Shown here: positions 8,054 to 18,106 of the stretch, piece after piece
How positions within the stretch are numbered: the stretch's first letter is position 1
How the letters are laid out: every line of letters begins with the position of its first letter
NCBI RefSeq assembly: GCF_000613845.1
Contig: NZ_BAJT01000021.1
Span: 1 to 37,011, forward strand
Origin: Asaia astilbis JCM 15831
GTDB lineage: Bacteria > Pseudomonadota > Alphaproteobacteria > Acetobacterales > Acetobacteraceae
Direction of reading: 5' to 3'
Length of the DNA: 37,011 bases
Made by a program: the position numbers and the translations under genes
Notes under the pieces: generated by a model
The model's database searches: none
Seen by the model: the letters and a program-made list of their open reading frames with translations, nothing else
What the model was told of the DNA's origin: nothing

Positions 8054-10566
8054 TTACTTGGATGGCAGAGCGTAGGCCATCACATAGTCGCCCTTATTGG
8101 CGTTCGTACCCGTACGGGTCGCACCGCCAGCAACAACGAGCACGTATTGCTTGCCGTTTTCGACATAGCTCATCGGTGTTCCTTGTCCGCCGACGGGCAG
8201 ACGCTGACGCCAGACTTCCTTACCTGTCGTGAGATCGAAGGCACGCAGATAGTTATCGAGCGATCCATGGAAGAACGCGAGGTTGCCACCGGTCACGAGC
8301 GGGCCGCCCATCGTGGGCATTCCGACCGGGACATAGAGGTTCGGCACGATCCCCTTGTCGCCGAAGATACCGTGGATGCGGGCATCCTGGATGCTGCCGA
8401 CCGGCACCTGCCACAGCGTCTTCTGCGTTTTCAGGTCGATCGCCGTCAACGAACCAAAAGGCGGCTTAAAGCACGGTGCCCCCATCGGTGAGACGAACAT
8501 CGAACGCTCGACGCCCCAGGGTGTCCCGAGCTGCTCGGAATATTCGCCTTCAGTCGACGGTACGAGACCCGCCTGAGCCGCTTCCTCACGCTTGATGAAC
8601 TGACCCCACATCGCCATGCGAATGTCGTTTACGACCAGCACGCCTGTCTGCGGATCGAGTGCACCGCCGCCCCAGTTCGAGCCGCCATAATAGCCAGGCC
8701 AGATCAGGGTTCTCTTCTTGTCACTCAGCGGCGTCCATTCACCTTCCCAACGCATCTTCTTGAACGCGATGCGGCAGTAGAGCTGATCGAAGATCGTCGC
8801 GCCCCACATGTCGCTTTCCTTCAACGGTGCGACACCGATCGACAGATCGGAATAAGGCTGGGTCGGGCTGATGCTCTGGCCAGGCATTCCGTCAGTTGGA
8901 ACGGGGCGATCGGTCACCTTCACGACGGGCTTGCCTGTGCGACGGTCGAGCACGAAGACCTGGCTACGCTTGGTCAGCGCGACAACGACGGGTGTCGTCT
9001 CACCCTTGGCACCGGGCATGTCGTAAAGGATCGGCTGAGAGGTCACGTCGTAATCGAACATGTCCTTGTTGGCGGTACGGAAATGCCAGTGCTCCTGCCC
9101 CGTGCGAATATCGAGCGCAAGGATCGCATCGGTATATTCGTCGGAATAAGCATGACGATTACCGGACCAGAAATCCGGGGTCTGGTTGCCCAAAGGGATG
9201 AAGCAAGGCCCAGCTTCGGATCGTAGGACGCGGTGCCCCAGAAATTGGGAGTTTCGGTCGCGTAGATCTGACCGGCGGGAAGCGGACGACTGTCCTTGTT
9301 GCCACGCGATGCATCCCAAGCCCAGACAAGACGGCCCGTGCGCACATCATAGCCACGAATGACACCGGAAGGCTCACCCACGGTCATGTTGTCGTTGATC
9401 TTGCCGCCAACCATGATCACGCCATCGGCCACCAGCGGTGCCGAGGTGAGATAATAGGAACCGGGTGCTGTCGGACCGAGACCTTCGAGTAGATTAACCA
9501 TGCCGTGATCGCCGAAATCCTGACACAGCGCTCCGGTCTTGGCATCGACTTCAAAAAGCCGGGCATCATTCGTCGTGCTGACGATACGACGGGCGCAAGG
9601 GGTTTCTGCAACGATCGGTTCTGGCGCGACAGGAATCTTGTCGCCCTGGGAAGGGAGGTTTGCTGTATCGGCCGTCTGATCCGCCGCCGGAGCAGGGGCT
9701 GTCGTGTCTTCGGGGCCAAATGCCTTGGCATCGGGCGCAAGGAGAGACATTGTTGTCAGATCAGCATAGCTGACACCGCGGCAGCGCTTCCATTCCTTGT
9801 TTCCGCGCGTCACTTGCAGATGCGGATCGAAACGCCAGCGCTCGTGACCCGTCGTCGGATCGATCGCGATGACCTTGTTGAGCGGTGTGCAAAGATAAAG
9901 CGTGTCGGCAACCTTGAGCGGCGTGACCTGATATTCCGAGCCGTCGATCGCCAGATCACCCGTGTGATAGGTCCATGCCAGCTTCAGTTTCGAGACGTTG
10001 TCTGCATTGATCTGGACCGTTGGCGTAAAACGGTCACCGGTGAGATTACGTCCCCAGGCTGGCCAGTCATTGCCATTCTGCTGACCAAGTGCCGTATCGA
10101 CCTTCGGCGTCTGGGCCGGATCGGCCGTCACCTCGGCATGAGGACGGAACATGTTGGCGATGAGACCGCAGAACACGATCGCATAAAGAGCTGCAATGCC
10201 CATTCCCCAGGATTTGCGAATGCCGTCCTTGCTGCCTTCCGGACCGAAGAAGGGGACCAGAACCCCAACCACGATCGGCAGGACAAGGAAGACCACAACG
10301 CGAGGCACGATCAGCCAGAACACGGCGCCGACTTCGCCAAAGGCCCAGGCCGCAGCAACAAGACTGAGAAGAATGGCCAGCGGCAGAGCGACCAGACGAC
10401 GGGTCAGGACGCCTGCGCCCACACCGCTCATCATGAGACCGAGAAGAATATAGGCCCAGCTTCCGCCCAGCCAGGCCAGATAGACCCCGCCAAGGGTCAG
10501 CAAAATACCGAGGAGCGCGATCACAACGCCCACAACGGTACACAACAGATGGAGAAGGCTTCTCAC
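8054..10566 (-). CDS. gcd: Membrane-bound PQQ-dependent glucose dehydrogenase (one frameshift)
   Basis: Oxidises glucose to gluconolactone in the periplasm and passes electrons to ubiquinone. The N-terminal ~150 residues contain five hydrophobic helices. The PQQ propeller starts at NDWPAWGRNLTGDRFTP. Conserved CRGVSYA, DYDVTSQP and the PQQ-contact lysine in ALTKRSQVFVLDRRTG are all visible. An Ala/Pro/Asp-rich insert (around EDTTAPAPAADQTADT) lies between two conserved Cys segments; with it the 837-residue product is slightly longer than usual (about 800). Start is GTG 10566 with GAGG 7 bases upstream. The frame breaks at 9202/9203: SYDPKLGLA continues as FIPLGNQTPDFWSG after adding one base (GCC TTC read as GC TTC). 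The span is one base short. Other members of the glucose/quinate/shikimate family are possible, but glucose fits best. Confidence 0.88.
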
Positions 10567-11014
10567 ACGAAATCCTCACTAAGGGATTCCGATCTGCACA
10601 GTCTCCAGATCGTGAAGACGGCATCTCAGAATTTGATAAAGTGTCGGACAATCCAGAGACAAATTGACACAATATCCGGATCGTGCCGGACAGTAAGAAT
10701 CAAGTACGTCAGGGGATAGCGCCTAAAGAGGCCGAAATATGGTCCAAACCAACTTCGTTATCCGCATCACAAATTGCAGATATTCGAGAAATCACATGAT
10801 TTTGTTGATACTTACTTATTATTTCGATCCCTCAGACCACCTCATCCATCCCCTCTCTTCAGGCCAGAGCTATGACAAGTTTAATGAGAGCCATCACCAG
10901 CAATGAGAAATGAAAAAACACCATCAAGGCGGTGCCAGGCCTTCATGCCATCCAGGTCGCCACGGAGAGAGGTTCCCCCCCCCTCCGTAGCAAGCGGACT
11001 TTTGACGAGAAATG
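10567..11014 (-). other. Intergenic region carrying the gcd promoter
   Basis: 448 bases between the epimerase stop and the gcd start, both on the minus strand. The gcd-proximal part contains a weak minus-strand promoter candidate (TTGTCT at about 10664, 17 bases, TTATCA at about 10641). The distal part has a run of nine Cs (10975-10983) flanked by ACGGAG/CTCCGT (10962-10967 and 10983-10988), a poor hairpin that might end the epimerase operon. A 55-codon open frame on the plus strand (10739-10906) has an AGAGG before its ATG but no recognisable features. Confidence 0.4.
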
Positions 11015-11896
11015 TCAGCGTCGCTGGTGCGCCACGGCCTGACGGGCAGACTTCATCTGAACTTCGGTAAAGGTTTTAGCATGGGAGGCCAGATCACGGC
11101 TGTCTTCCCAGAGATTGCGCCAGATACCCAGAATACCTTCAAGCGGCTGCCCGACCACAGCTGAGGAGAAGGACTCAAAGGTGATGGGACCCTGATAATC
11201 GATAGCCTCGAGCGCTCGGAAAATGCTGGGAAAATCGACCGAGCCCGAACCCAGATAGCCACGATGGGAGTCGCCCGTGTGGAAATAGCCGAGAAGATCG
11301 CCCGCTTCCCGGATTGCAGCAGCTGAGTCAGCTTCTTCGATATTCATGTGATAGCAATCGAGGTGCAGCTTTACATTCGGCATGTCGACTTTTTTGACAT
11401 AGGCGATCGCCTGACGGGCCGTGTTGAGCACGTTCGACTCATAACGATTGACCACTTCCATGCCGAGCGTAATGCCGCTCGCCTGGGCCTTTTCTGCGAC
11501 CTTGCGCATCACATCGATAGAGCCGCGAATACCCTCCGAGGTCACGGGGGCGGCATATTTCTGGAAAGCCGAGTAAAGAATACCGCAGACATGCGTCGCA
11601 CCGACGTCGCGCGCGAGCGATATCGCGTCGAGCAGGTGCGCTTCCCCTCGTTTCACGCGCTCCGGGTCCCCCGATGAGATATCCATGTCCGAGGTGAGAC
11701 CGAAAGACATGGTGATGCCGAGTTTGTTGCGTTCGAGTTCACGCAGCGTCGAAGGCACATCGAAGCCCTTGAGGTCCATCGTCGAGGCTTCGATCAGATC
11801 GTAGCCGAGCTCTGCGGTCGACCGGATGGCCATCGCCGCGTCATCAGCTGTCCAGCCGGCAGTCCAGACAAAAGCATGCAATCCAAGCTTGTTCAT
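11015..11896 (-). CDS. D-tagatose/D-allulose 3-epimerase-type sugar epimerase
   Basis: A 293-residue TIM-barrel protein of the xylose-isomerase-like superfamily. The four metal ligands of ketose 3-epimerases are all present with family spacing: E147 (GMEVVNRYE), D180 (LHLDCYHMNIEE), H206 (GYFHTGDSHRG) and E241 (ITFESF). The EVVNR and HMNIEE motifs match D-tagatose 3-epimerases closely. It should interconvert ketoses or ketose-like sugars at C3 with Mn2+ or similar; the true substrate cannot be read from sequence. The ATG at 11896 overlaps the lacI-type gene by four bases (ATGA), so the two are translationally coupled and the regulator probably senses the substrate or a related sugar. No sugar kinase or transporter is adjacent. 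Confidence 0.85.
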   Translation of the reverse strand: MNKLGLHAFVWTAGWTADDAAMAIRSTAELGYDLIEASTMDLKGFDVPSTLRELERNKLGITMSFGLTSDMDISSGDPERVKRGEAHLLDAISLARDVGATHVCGILYSAFQKYAAPVTSEGIRGSIDVMRKVAEKAQASGITLGMEVVNRYESNVLNTARQAIAYVKKVDMPNVKLHLDCYHMNIEEADSAAAIREAGDLLGYFHTGDSHRGYLGSGSVDFPSIFRALEAIDYQGPITFESFSSAVVGQPLEGILGIWRNLWEDSRDLASHAKTFTEVQMKSARQAVAHQRR

Positions 11897-12921
11897 GACA
11901 GTTTTCCTGTTCTGGGAGGTGCGGTCGAACCGCGCACCGCGAGCATGCAGGGCAATCTCACCTGCACGGGGGCGGTGCTATCGCCCGCAATACGATGCGT
12001 GAGGCGCCTCCAGGCCTGTTCTCCCAGCTCTTCCACCGGTTGGCGGATAGCTGTGATGGGCGGTAAGGTCGCGCGCATCCACGCATAATCGTCGTATCCG
12101 ACAAGAGAGACATCGTCGGGGACGACATGGCCGCTCTGGTGCAGGCAACGCAGCGCGCCCAGAGTGATTGAGTTGGTCAGAGCAATAATCGCTGTCGGCG
12201 CATCGTTCTCTGCCAGCGCCGCCGCAAGAGTAGGCAATGCTTCCTCAGCGTGATGACCAACTTCGAGAACCTTTGGCTCCGGCAAGCCCGCACGCGCACA
12301 AAACGCGACAATACCGGCGTGGCGCTGGCGAATATTGGCGAGAGACAGCGTGGTGGCCACGACGAGCATTTTGCGATGTCCGAGCCCGGCCAGATAGTCG
12401 GCCGCATCGCTCGCAGCCTGCTCATTATCGACCGCCACCGTGTCGGCCGTGCAGGATTGCGGGAGCCGGTCGAGCACCACGTAAGGAACAGCTGACGCCG
12501 AGAGTAAAGCCGCATCGGCAAAGTGATCGTCATTGGGCAGCACGACCATGCCGGCCGGTCGCCATGACAAAAGCGCCCTGAGACGAGAGGAGGCCGACGC
12601 TGCATCCTCCCCCGCACTTGCAACAATGATGTCGTAGCCGTCGTTGCGAGCGCAGGTTTCAAGACAGGCGATGATGGCAGTAAAAAACGGGTTATCGAGG
12701 CTGGGCACCAGAACGCCCACGACCCGGTTGCTTCCCTCGCGCAGCTGGATCGCGGCCCGGTCGGGAAAATAACCCAGCGTCTCGATCGTCTCCTGAATGC
12801 GCTCACGAACAGCCTGTGAGACATTCTTGCGCCCCCGCACGACGTTCGAGACTGTCGCAACAGACACGCCTGCAGCCTCAGCCACATCACGGATCGACAC
12901 TTTTCCTCTTGGGGACCGCAT
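11893..12921 (-). CDS. LacI family transcriptional regulator
   Basis: 342 residues. The N-terminal helix-turn-helix and hinge helix are clear (SIRDVAEAAGVSVATVSNVV, then KNVSQAVRERI and AAIQLREGSNRVVGVLVP). Residues about 62-335 form the periplasmic-binding-protein-like sensor domain (SLDNPFFTAII, DDVSLVGYDDYAWM, TAIRQPVEELGEQAW). It probably represses itself and the co-transcribed epimerase until a sugar effector binds. The start is placed at ATG 12921; a TTG one codon upstream is also possible. The 14-bp perfect palindrome at 12937-12950, 16 bases before the start, is the likely operator. Confidence 0.9.
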   Translation of the reverse strand: MRSPRGKVSIRDVAEAAGVSVATVSNVVRGRKNVSQAVRERIQETIETLGYFPDRAAIQLREGSNRVVGVLVPSLDNPFFTAIIACLETCARNDGYDIIVASAGEDAASASSRLRALLSWRPAGMVVLPNDDHFADAALLSASAVPYVVLDRLPQSCTADTVAVDNEQAASDAADYLAGLGHRKMLVVATTLSLANIRQRHAGIVAFCARAGLPEPKVLEVGHHAEEALPTLAAALAENDAPTAIIALTNSITLGALRCLHQSGHVVPDDVSLVGYDDYAWMRATLPPITAIRQPVEELGEQAWRRLTHRIAGDSTAPVQVRLPCMLAVRGSTAPPRTGKLS

Positions 12922-12936
12922 CAAGGAATTTCTTTT

Positions 12937-12950
12937 GTTAAACGTTTAAC
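12937..12950. promoter_or_regulatory. LacI-type operator palindrome GTTAAACGTTTAAC
   Basis: A perfect 14-bp palindrome with the central CG that LacI/GalR family operators typically have. It lies 16 bases upstream of the regulator ATG, placed for autorepression. The flanking bases (TT before, TA after) roughly extend the symmetry. The rest of the gap to 13157 holds no gene I can support. Confidence 0.75.
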
Positions 12951-13157
12951 TAAGGCGCAATTATTAGGAGCTCTCCGCTGATCCGGTAAATGACTTTCGT
13001 GTCATCACTCTTGATGGGGAACCTCTGGGAGCATCCAGACGCTCTCTTTGCAAGCTTCCGCCTGCCAATTCCCCTCGCAATACGGATGGTTTGGCAGTGC
13101 TGTCGAGGAGCCCGTCACTTTATCGAGACGATCCGAATTTCATCCCAGGAGCAGAAA

Positions 13158-13451
13158 ATGCCAGCCAGAGCCTGTGTCAGCGCCACCGTCACCGTTCCCT
13201 CCGACAAGCATGCCGTGGGCAAGACGCTTTTGCACGATGTTGCCCTCAAAGCCCGTCGGGACCCCGGCTGCCTCAGATTCGTCGTGTACGAAAACAAGGA
13301 GAAGGAAGGGCATTTCTCAATCAATGAAGAGTGGGAGAACGATACTTTCCTTCAGGACCATCTGAAGCTCGATCACGTCGTCACCGTCTTCAGCGAGATC
13401 GAGAAAATCGGCGGCAAGATCGATAATACATGGTGCCGCGCCATCGTCTGA
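13158..13451 (+). CDS. Antibiotic biosynthesis monooxygenase (ABM)-fold protein, putative quinol monooxygenase
   Basis: 97 residues; a single ferredoxin-like alpha/beta domain. The segments CLRFVVYENKE, HFSINEEWEN and LQDHLKLDHV are the typical strand-strand-helix part of small YgiN/ABM dimers, which oxidise quinols or polyphenols or act as cofactor-free oxygenases. The start is ATG 13158, with AGGAG at 13147-13151. The frame is open further upstream, but that extension has neither ribosome site nor family resemblance. It stands alone, is divergent from the LacI operon and convergent with the phosphatase gene. The substrate is unknown. Confidence 0.8.
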   Translation: MPARACVSATVTVPSDKHAVGKTLLHDVALKARRDPGCLRFVVYENKEKEGHFSINEEWENDTFLQDHLKLDHVVTVFSEIEKIGGKIDNTWCRAIV

Positions 13452-13495
13452 CGGGCAGCGCGATCCCCGATCACGCCATAATTACGTTGGGGAGT

Positions 13496-13524
13496 GACGC
13501 CGGACCGGCATCCGGTGCGGCGTC
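13496..13524. terminator. Strong hairpin between convergent genes
   Basis: GACGCCG (13496-13502) pairs with CGGCGTC (13518-13524), continued after one mismatch by ACCGG/CCGGT with a 3-base loop. No T-run on either side. It lies between the stops of two convergent genes and could serve both. Confidence 0.5.
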
Positions 13525-13530
13525 GGCTCC

Positions 13531-14238
13531 TTACTCGGCAGGCAGAGTTGCGGGCAGTTCGTTGACAGTCACGACACGCCATACGCCGTTGATCCGCTCG
13601 ATAATCGACAGTGACAGATTCTGGATCGAAAAGCGCAGTCCTGTATCGGGATGAACATTCAGCGCGTGCGACAATGCTGCACGAATGGCCCCGCCATGGC
13701 TCACCACAACCGTATCCTGTCCGGGATGACGGTCCGCCATTTCATCGAGAGCGTGGCCGACACGGGCACAGACGTCGAGCATGCTCTCTCCCCCGGGCGG
13801 CTGCTCGGAAGCTGACAACGACCAGAAATTATGGGCTGTCTGACGCAGCTTCAGGGGCAGCTCTTCATGAGGGAGATTATGCCACTCCCCCATCGACTGT
13901 TCTGTAAAACGGGGCTCGATGGTGAGGTTGCGCTCTCCATGTCCCGCGGCAAAAATTGCCTGCGCGGTATCATGCGCGCGCTTGAGCGGTGAGACGACCC
14001 ATCTGGCCTGTTCCGGCAGCCGACGACCGAGCGCCGCATAATAGGGAACCTGCAAAGCGAGATGCTCGGTGCACAGCTCCACATCCATCGAGCCATAGAC
14101 CCGCATCCGTGCAGAGGCTTCGACAATAGCGTGACGGATCAGCCAGAAGCGCGTCACGCCCGAAGGAAGCTGCATGGAATCGAGGAAATGTCCGTGGGCT
14201 TGCGCATCGTGCGACGAAACCGGGGTCGGCTGGGTCAT
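13531..14238 (-). CDS. Histidine phosphatase superfamily protein (phosphoglycerate-mutase fold)
   Basis: 235 residues. The catalytic RH dyad (R35-H36 in LIRHAIVEA), a second arginine (SPLKRAHDTAQ), the acid segment FTEQSMGEWHNL and the second histidine (VVSHGGAIR) define branch-1 histidine phosphatases. Substrates in this group range from sugar phosphates to alpha-ribazole phosphate and cannot be told from sequence. The RH motif is followed by A instead of the usual G/E. The ATG overlaps the stop of the PLP-fold gene by four bases (ATGA, 14235-14238), so the two are translationally coupled and likely serve one pathway. Confidence 0.82.
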   Translation of the reverse strand: MTQPTPVSSHDAQAHGHFLDSMQLPSGVTRFWLIRHAIVEASARMRVYGSMDVELCTEHLALQVPYYAALGRRLPEQARWVVSPLKRAHDTAQAIFAAGHGERNLTIEPRFTEQSMGEWHNLPHEELPLKLRQTAHNFWSLSASEQPPGGESMLDVCARVGHALDEMADRHPGQDTVVVSHGGAIRAALSHALNVHPDTGLRFSIQNLSLSIIERINGVWRVVTVNELPATLPAE

Positions 14239-16312
14239 GATACCAGAGACTTTCGCGATGAATGGGAATGGGGAGCATAACGCGGCACAGGATCGGCGTC
14301 TTCCAGAAGCGCCCAGTGCTCGAGAATGAGCGAGATCTTGTCAAAGACGCGACGGATATCGGCAAACTCGCGTGCAAGGCGTGTCTGATCTGTCAGCCCG
14401 GCATGAGAAGGCTCGCCCGAGACCAGCCTGGCCCCGGCACAAAGACGTAAGGCACCGGCATTTTCACCGCCCAGAGCAGGGTCAGGAACCGGGACCGGCT
14501 GTCCCAGATGGCAGAGCAGCTCTGCCAGAGGCTCACCCGGAATCCAGGGTGAAAGATCGGCATTAAGCCAGCGATGCAGACAGCGCGCGCGCTCGAGTGC
14601 CAGCGGGCTTCCCCGCCTCTGGGGATCTCCGACCAGAAAAGAGAAGACGGTCGCGACCTTATCCCAGGTTTCTCCACCCTCGATTTCGGAACGGTCGAGG
14701 TCGGGGATCGAAAGAAGTGTCAGCGCGGGATGGGCGGCAATAACCTCCCGTGCCGTTGCTTCAAAGCGCCGCAAAATCTGCAGGATCCGCGCACGAGGCA
14801 CGGCCGCAAAGGCCTCACTCTCGGCAAGCGAGGCCTGCCAGCGCAGGGCCAGACCGAGATTTCCATCTCGCTGCAACACCTCGGGGGGGAGCGTCGGAGG
14901 CCAGTCACCCCGGTTGAAATAGGAGGTGAGCCCCTTGGGCAGCGCATAAGACGCAAGCGCTTCGCTCTGCTCCTGCGGAAGCAGAACCGCCCCACAGAAA
15001 GGAGGCCCGGTCAGGAATTTGGAGCCTGTGGTCATCACAAGCATTCCGGCTCGCACCAGCGCACCCACGCGCTCAGGGGCAAGACGCGCCTGACACGCAT
15101 CGATCACCATCGTGATTCGGTCCGGATAAAGACCTGCCAGCTCTTCCATCAGCGCTTGCCCCGGCCCGACCAGCCCGGTTTTCGACATGTCGAGCTGATG
15201 CAGGATGACATGATGTCCCTGATCCAGCTCCTGCATCACGCAGCACCGTACATCTTCGTCAAGCGCCTGAGGATCACGAGGCGAGCCATCAGGATTGCGG
15301 ATGGCAAGACCGAGCAACCGCGTCTGTGCGGGGAAGCCCTCGAGCGGCGCCGCCTTGTTCGCCGCAGCGCCAAGCGCGGTTTCCTTCGCAAAATGCCGCC
15401 CTCGCGCCGCAAGGGGCACGCCACTCCCTGTTTCGTCGGGAGCGATGAGGATGTTCGCGATCAGGGCGCCTTGCGCTCTCATCATGCCAATTGCCAGAAC
15501 GGCCAGCTCGCAATCCGTCCCGGACGCTGCAAGGATGACATTGTCTTTCGAGCCAAGCCCATAGAGAGCCGCGAGGCCCTTTTTGACCGCCTGACAAGAA
15601 GACTCGCGAGCATGCGCCACTGACGCGCCGCTCAGCGCCTCAAGGACAAACGACCTTCTGGCTCGCTCTGCGCCTAGAAACCTCGCTCGGAGAGAGATGA
15701 CGCCGTCGAAGATGAAAACGTGACGGCCCAGGGGCGCGGGCGATGGGAGCATCCATAACGATTGAGCCCGGTCTCGGGATCGACAATCAGGCGCTCATCG
15801 CCTCCCTCAGCCATCAGCAACTCAGCCGGGGCGAGACTGGACCAGAGGGGACACAGCCGGGCCAGCAAGCGATCGACCCCGACCGGTGAAACAGGGGTGT
15901 CAGGACAGAACTGGGTCAGATAGGGCCACAAAGCCGTTACGCGCTCGGCAGAGGGAGGCGCCTTCTGAGCGAACTCTTGCAGCCAATCCAGCCCCACGGG
16001 AAGAGGAGCAACCTCGCAATCGAGCTGATGGAAAAGCGCTGCGACACGGGCTGCGACAATTGCGGCCACCGGGCGATCCTCAACAGAAAGCTCCTGCAGA
16101 AGAAACCTCCATTCGAGCGCATAGCGCAGCAATGTCGGAGCCAGATCAGGGCGGTCGAAAGCAAGGCGCCCGAGAATGATCGCTTCAGCCGAGACTTTGA
16201 ACGGCAGGGCAAGACGTGAAGAAAGATCGAACGCAGTCTGGTCGGACAGATTTTGCAGATCGGGTCGATCCAAAGCAGCAAACAAACGATCCGTCAGATT
16301 TCCTGCAAGCAC
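14235..16312 (-). CDS. Uncharacterised two-domain protein with PLP-dependent aminotransferase-like fold (one frameshift)
   Basis: The reconstructed product is about 692 residues from GTG 16312. Residues 1-190 are a helical, Leu/Ala-rich domain I do not recognise. A conserved-looking linker (DPETGLNRYGCS, then AVTFSSSTASSLSERGF) leads into a class-V-aminotransferase-like domain: AASGTDCELAVLAIG (phosphate-loop position), VIDACQARL (Asp contacting the PLP pyridine) and TTGSKFLTGPPFCGAVLLP (probable Schiff-base Lys). The frame breaks near 15680: SERGF continues as LGAERARRSFVLEAL if one C is added (TTC CTA GGC). The 2078-base span is one short. It is co-translated with the histidine phosphatase. 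Function unknown; a PLP enzyme on a small metabolite is the reasonable inference. The GTG start lacks a good ribosome site. Confidence 0.6.
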
Positions 16313-16502
16313 GCGGCGCCATCCCGTTTTGAGAAGCGGGCCTTATAGCGCACACCGCGACCAACCCCAAATGACCGTTCGATCCTGGAGCCACCTCCCC
16401 GCTATACCCCGTACGGCAAGATCTCTTCTAAAACGCAGCGCCCTGAGAGGGAAAGGTCATGCCCCGCTCCATTATCCCTGAGAAAACTCCCCGCACCTTC
16501 AT

Positions 16503-16530
16503 AAAAAAAGGGGGCCGAAGCCCCCCTTTT
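16503..16530 (-). terminator. Rho-independent terminator of the ilv operon
   Basis: On the minus strand a GC-rich stem (bases 16526-16520 with 16515-16510) with a 4-base loop is followed by seven Ts (16509-16503). The stem pairs six Cs with only five Gs; one G may be missing from the sequence, as at the gene frameshifts. It lies 30 bases past the ilvC stop. Confidence 0.85.
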
Positions 16531-16559
16531 CCCAATCCTCGTTCTGACTGGGTCAGAAC

Positions 16560-18105
<1,546 letters not shown>

Positions 18106-18106
<1 letters not shown>

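Noticed and set aside
9505..10719. Long open frame on the plus strand opposite gcd
   Set aside because: It mirrors the codon structure of the PQQ dehydrogenase on the other strand, is rich in Arg, His and Gln with no domain, and lacks a ribosome site. It is a shadow of a GC-rich gene.
10739..10906. Possible 55-codon ORF in the gcd upstream region
   Set aside because: It has an AGAGG before the ATG, but the peptide shows no helix, signal or motif and lies across likely promoter DNA. Kept only as a note.
10975..10983. Run of nine Cs as a phase-variation tract
   Set aside because: It lies about 30 bases past the epimerase stop and over 400 bases from the gcd start, with no coding or promoter element placed to be switched. 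It is also a likely sequencing-error site.
12990..13157. Upstream extension of the ABM-fold gene
   Set aside because: The open frame has no ribosome site at its start, whereas ATG 13158 has AGGAG at the right distance and gives the normal family length.
14574..15623. 349-codon open frame opposite the PLP-fold gene
   Set aside because: Antisense shadow: skewed Arg/Gln composition, no motif, no ribosome site. The minus-strand reading has recognisable PLP motifs.
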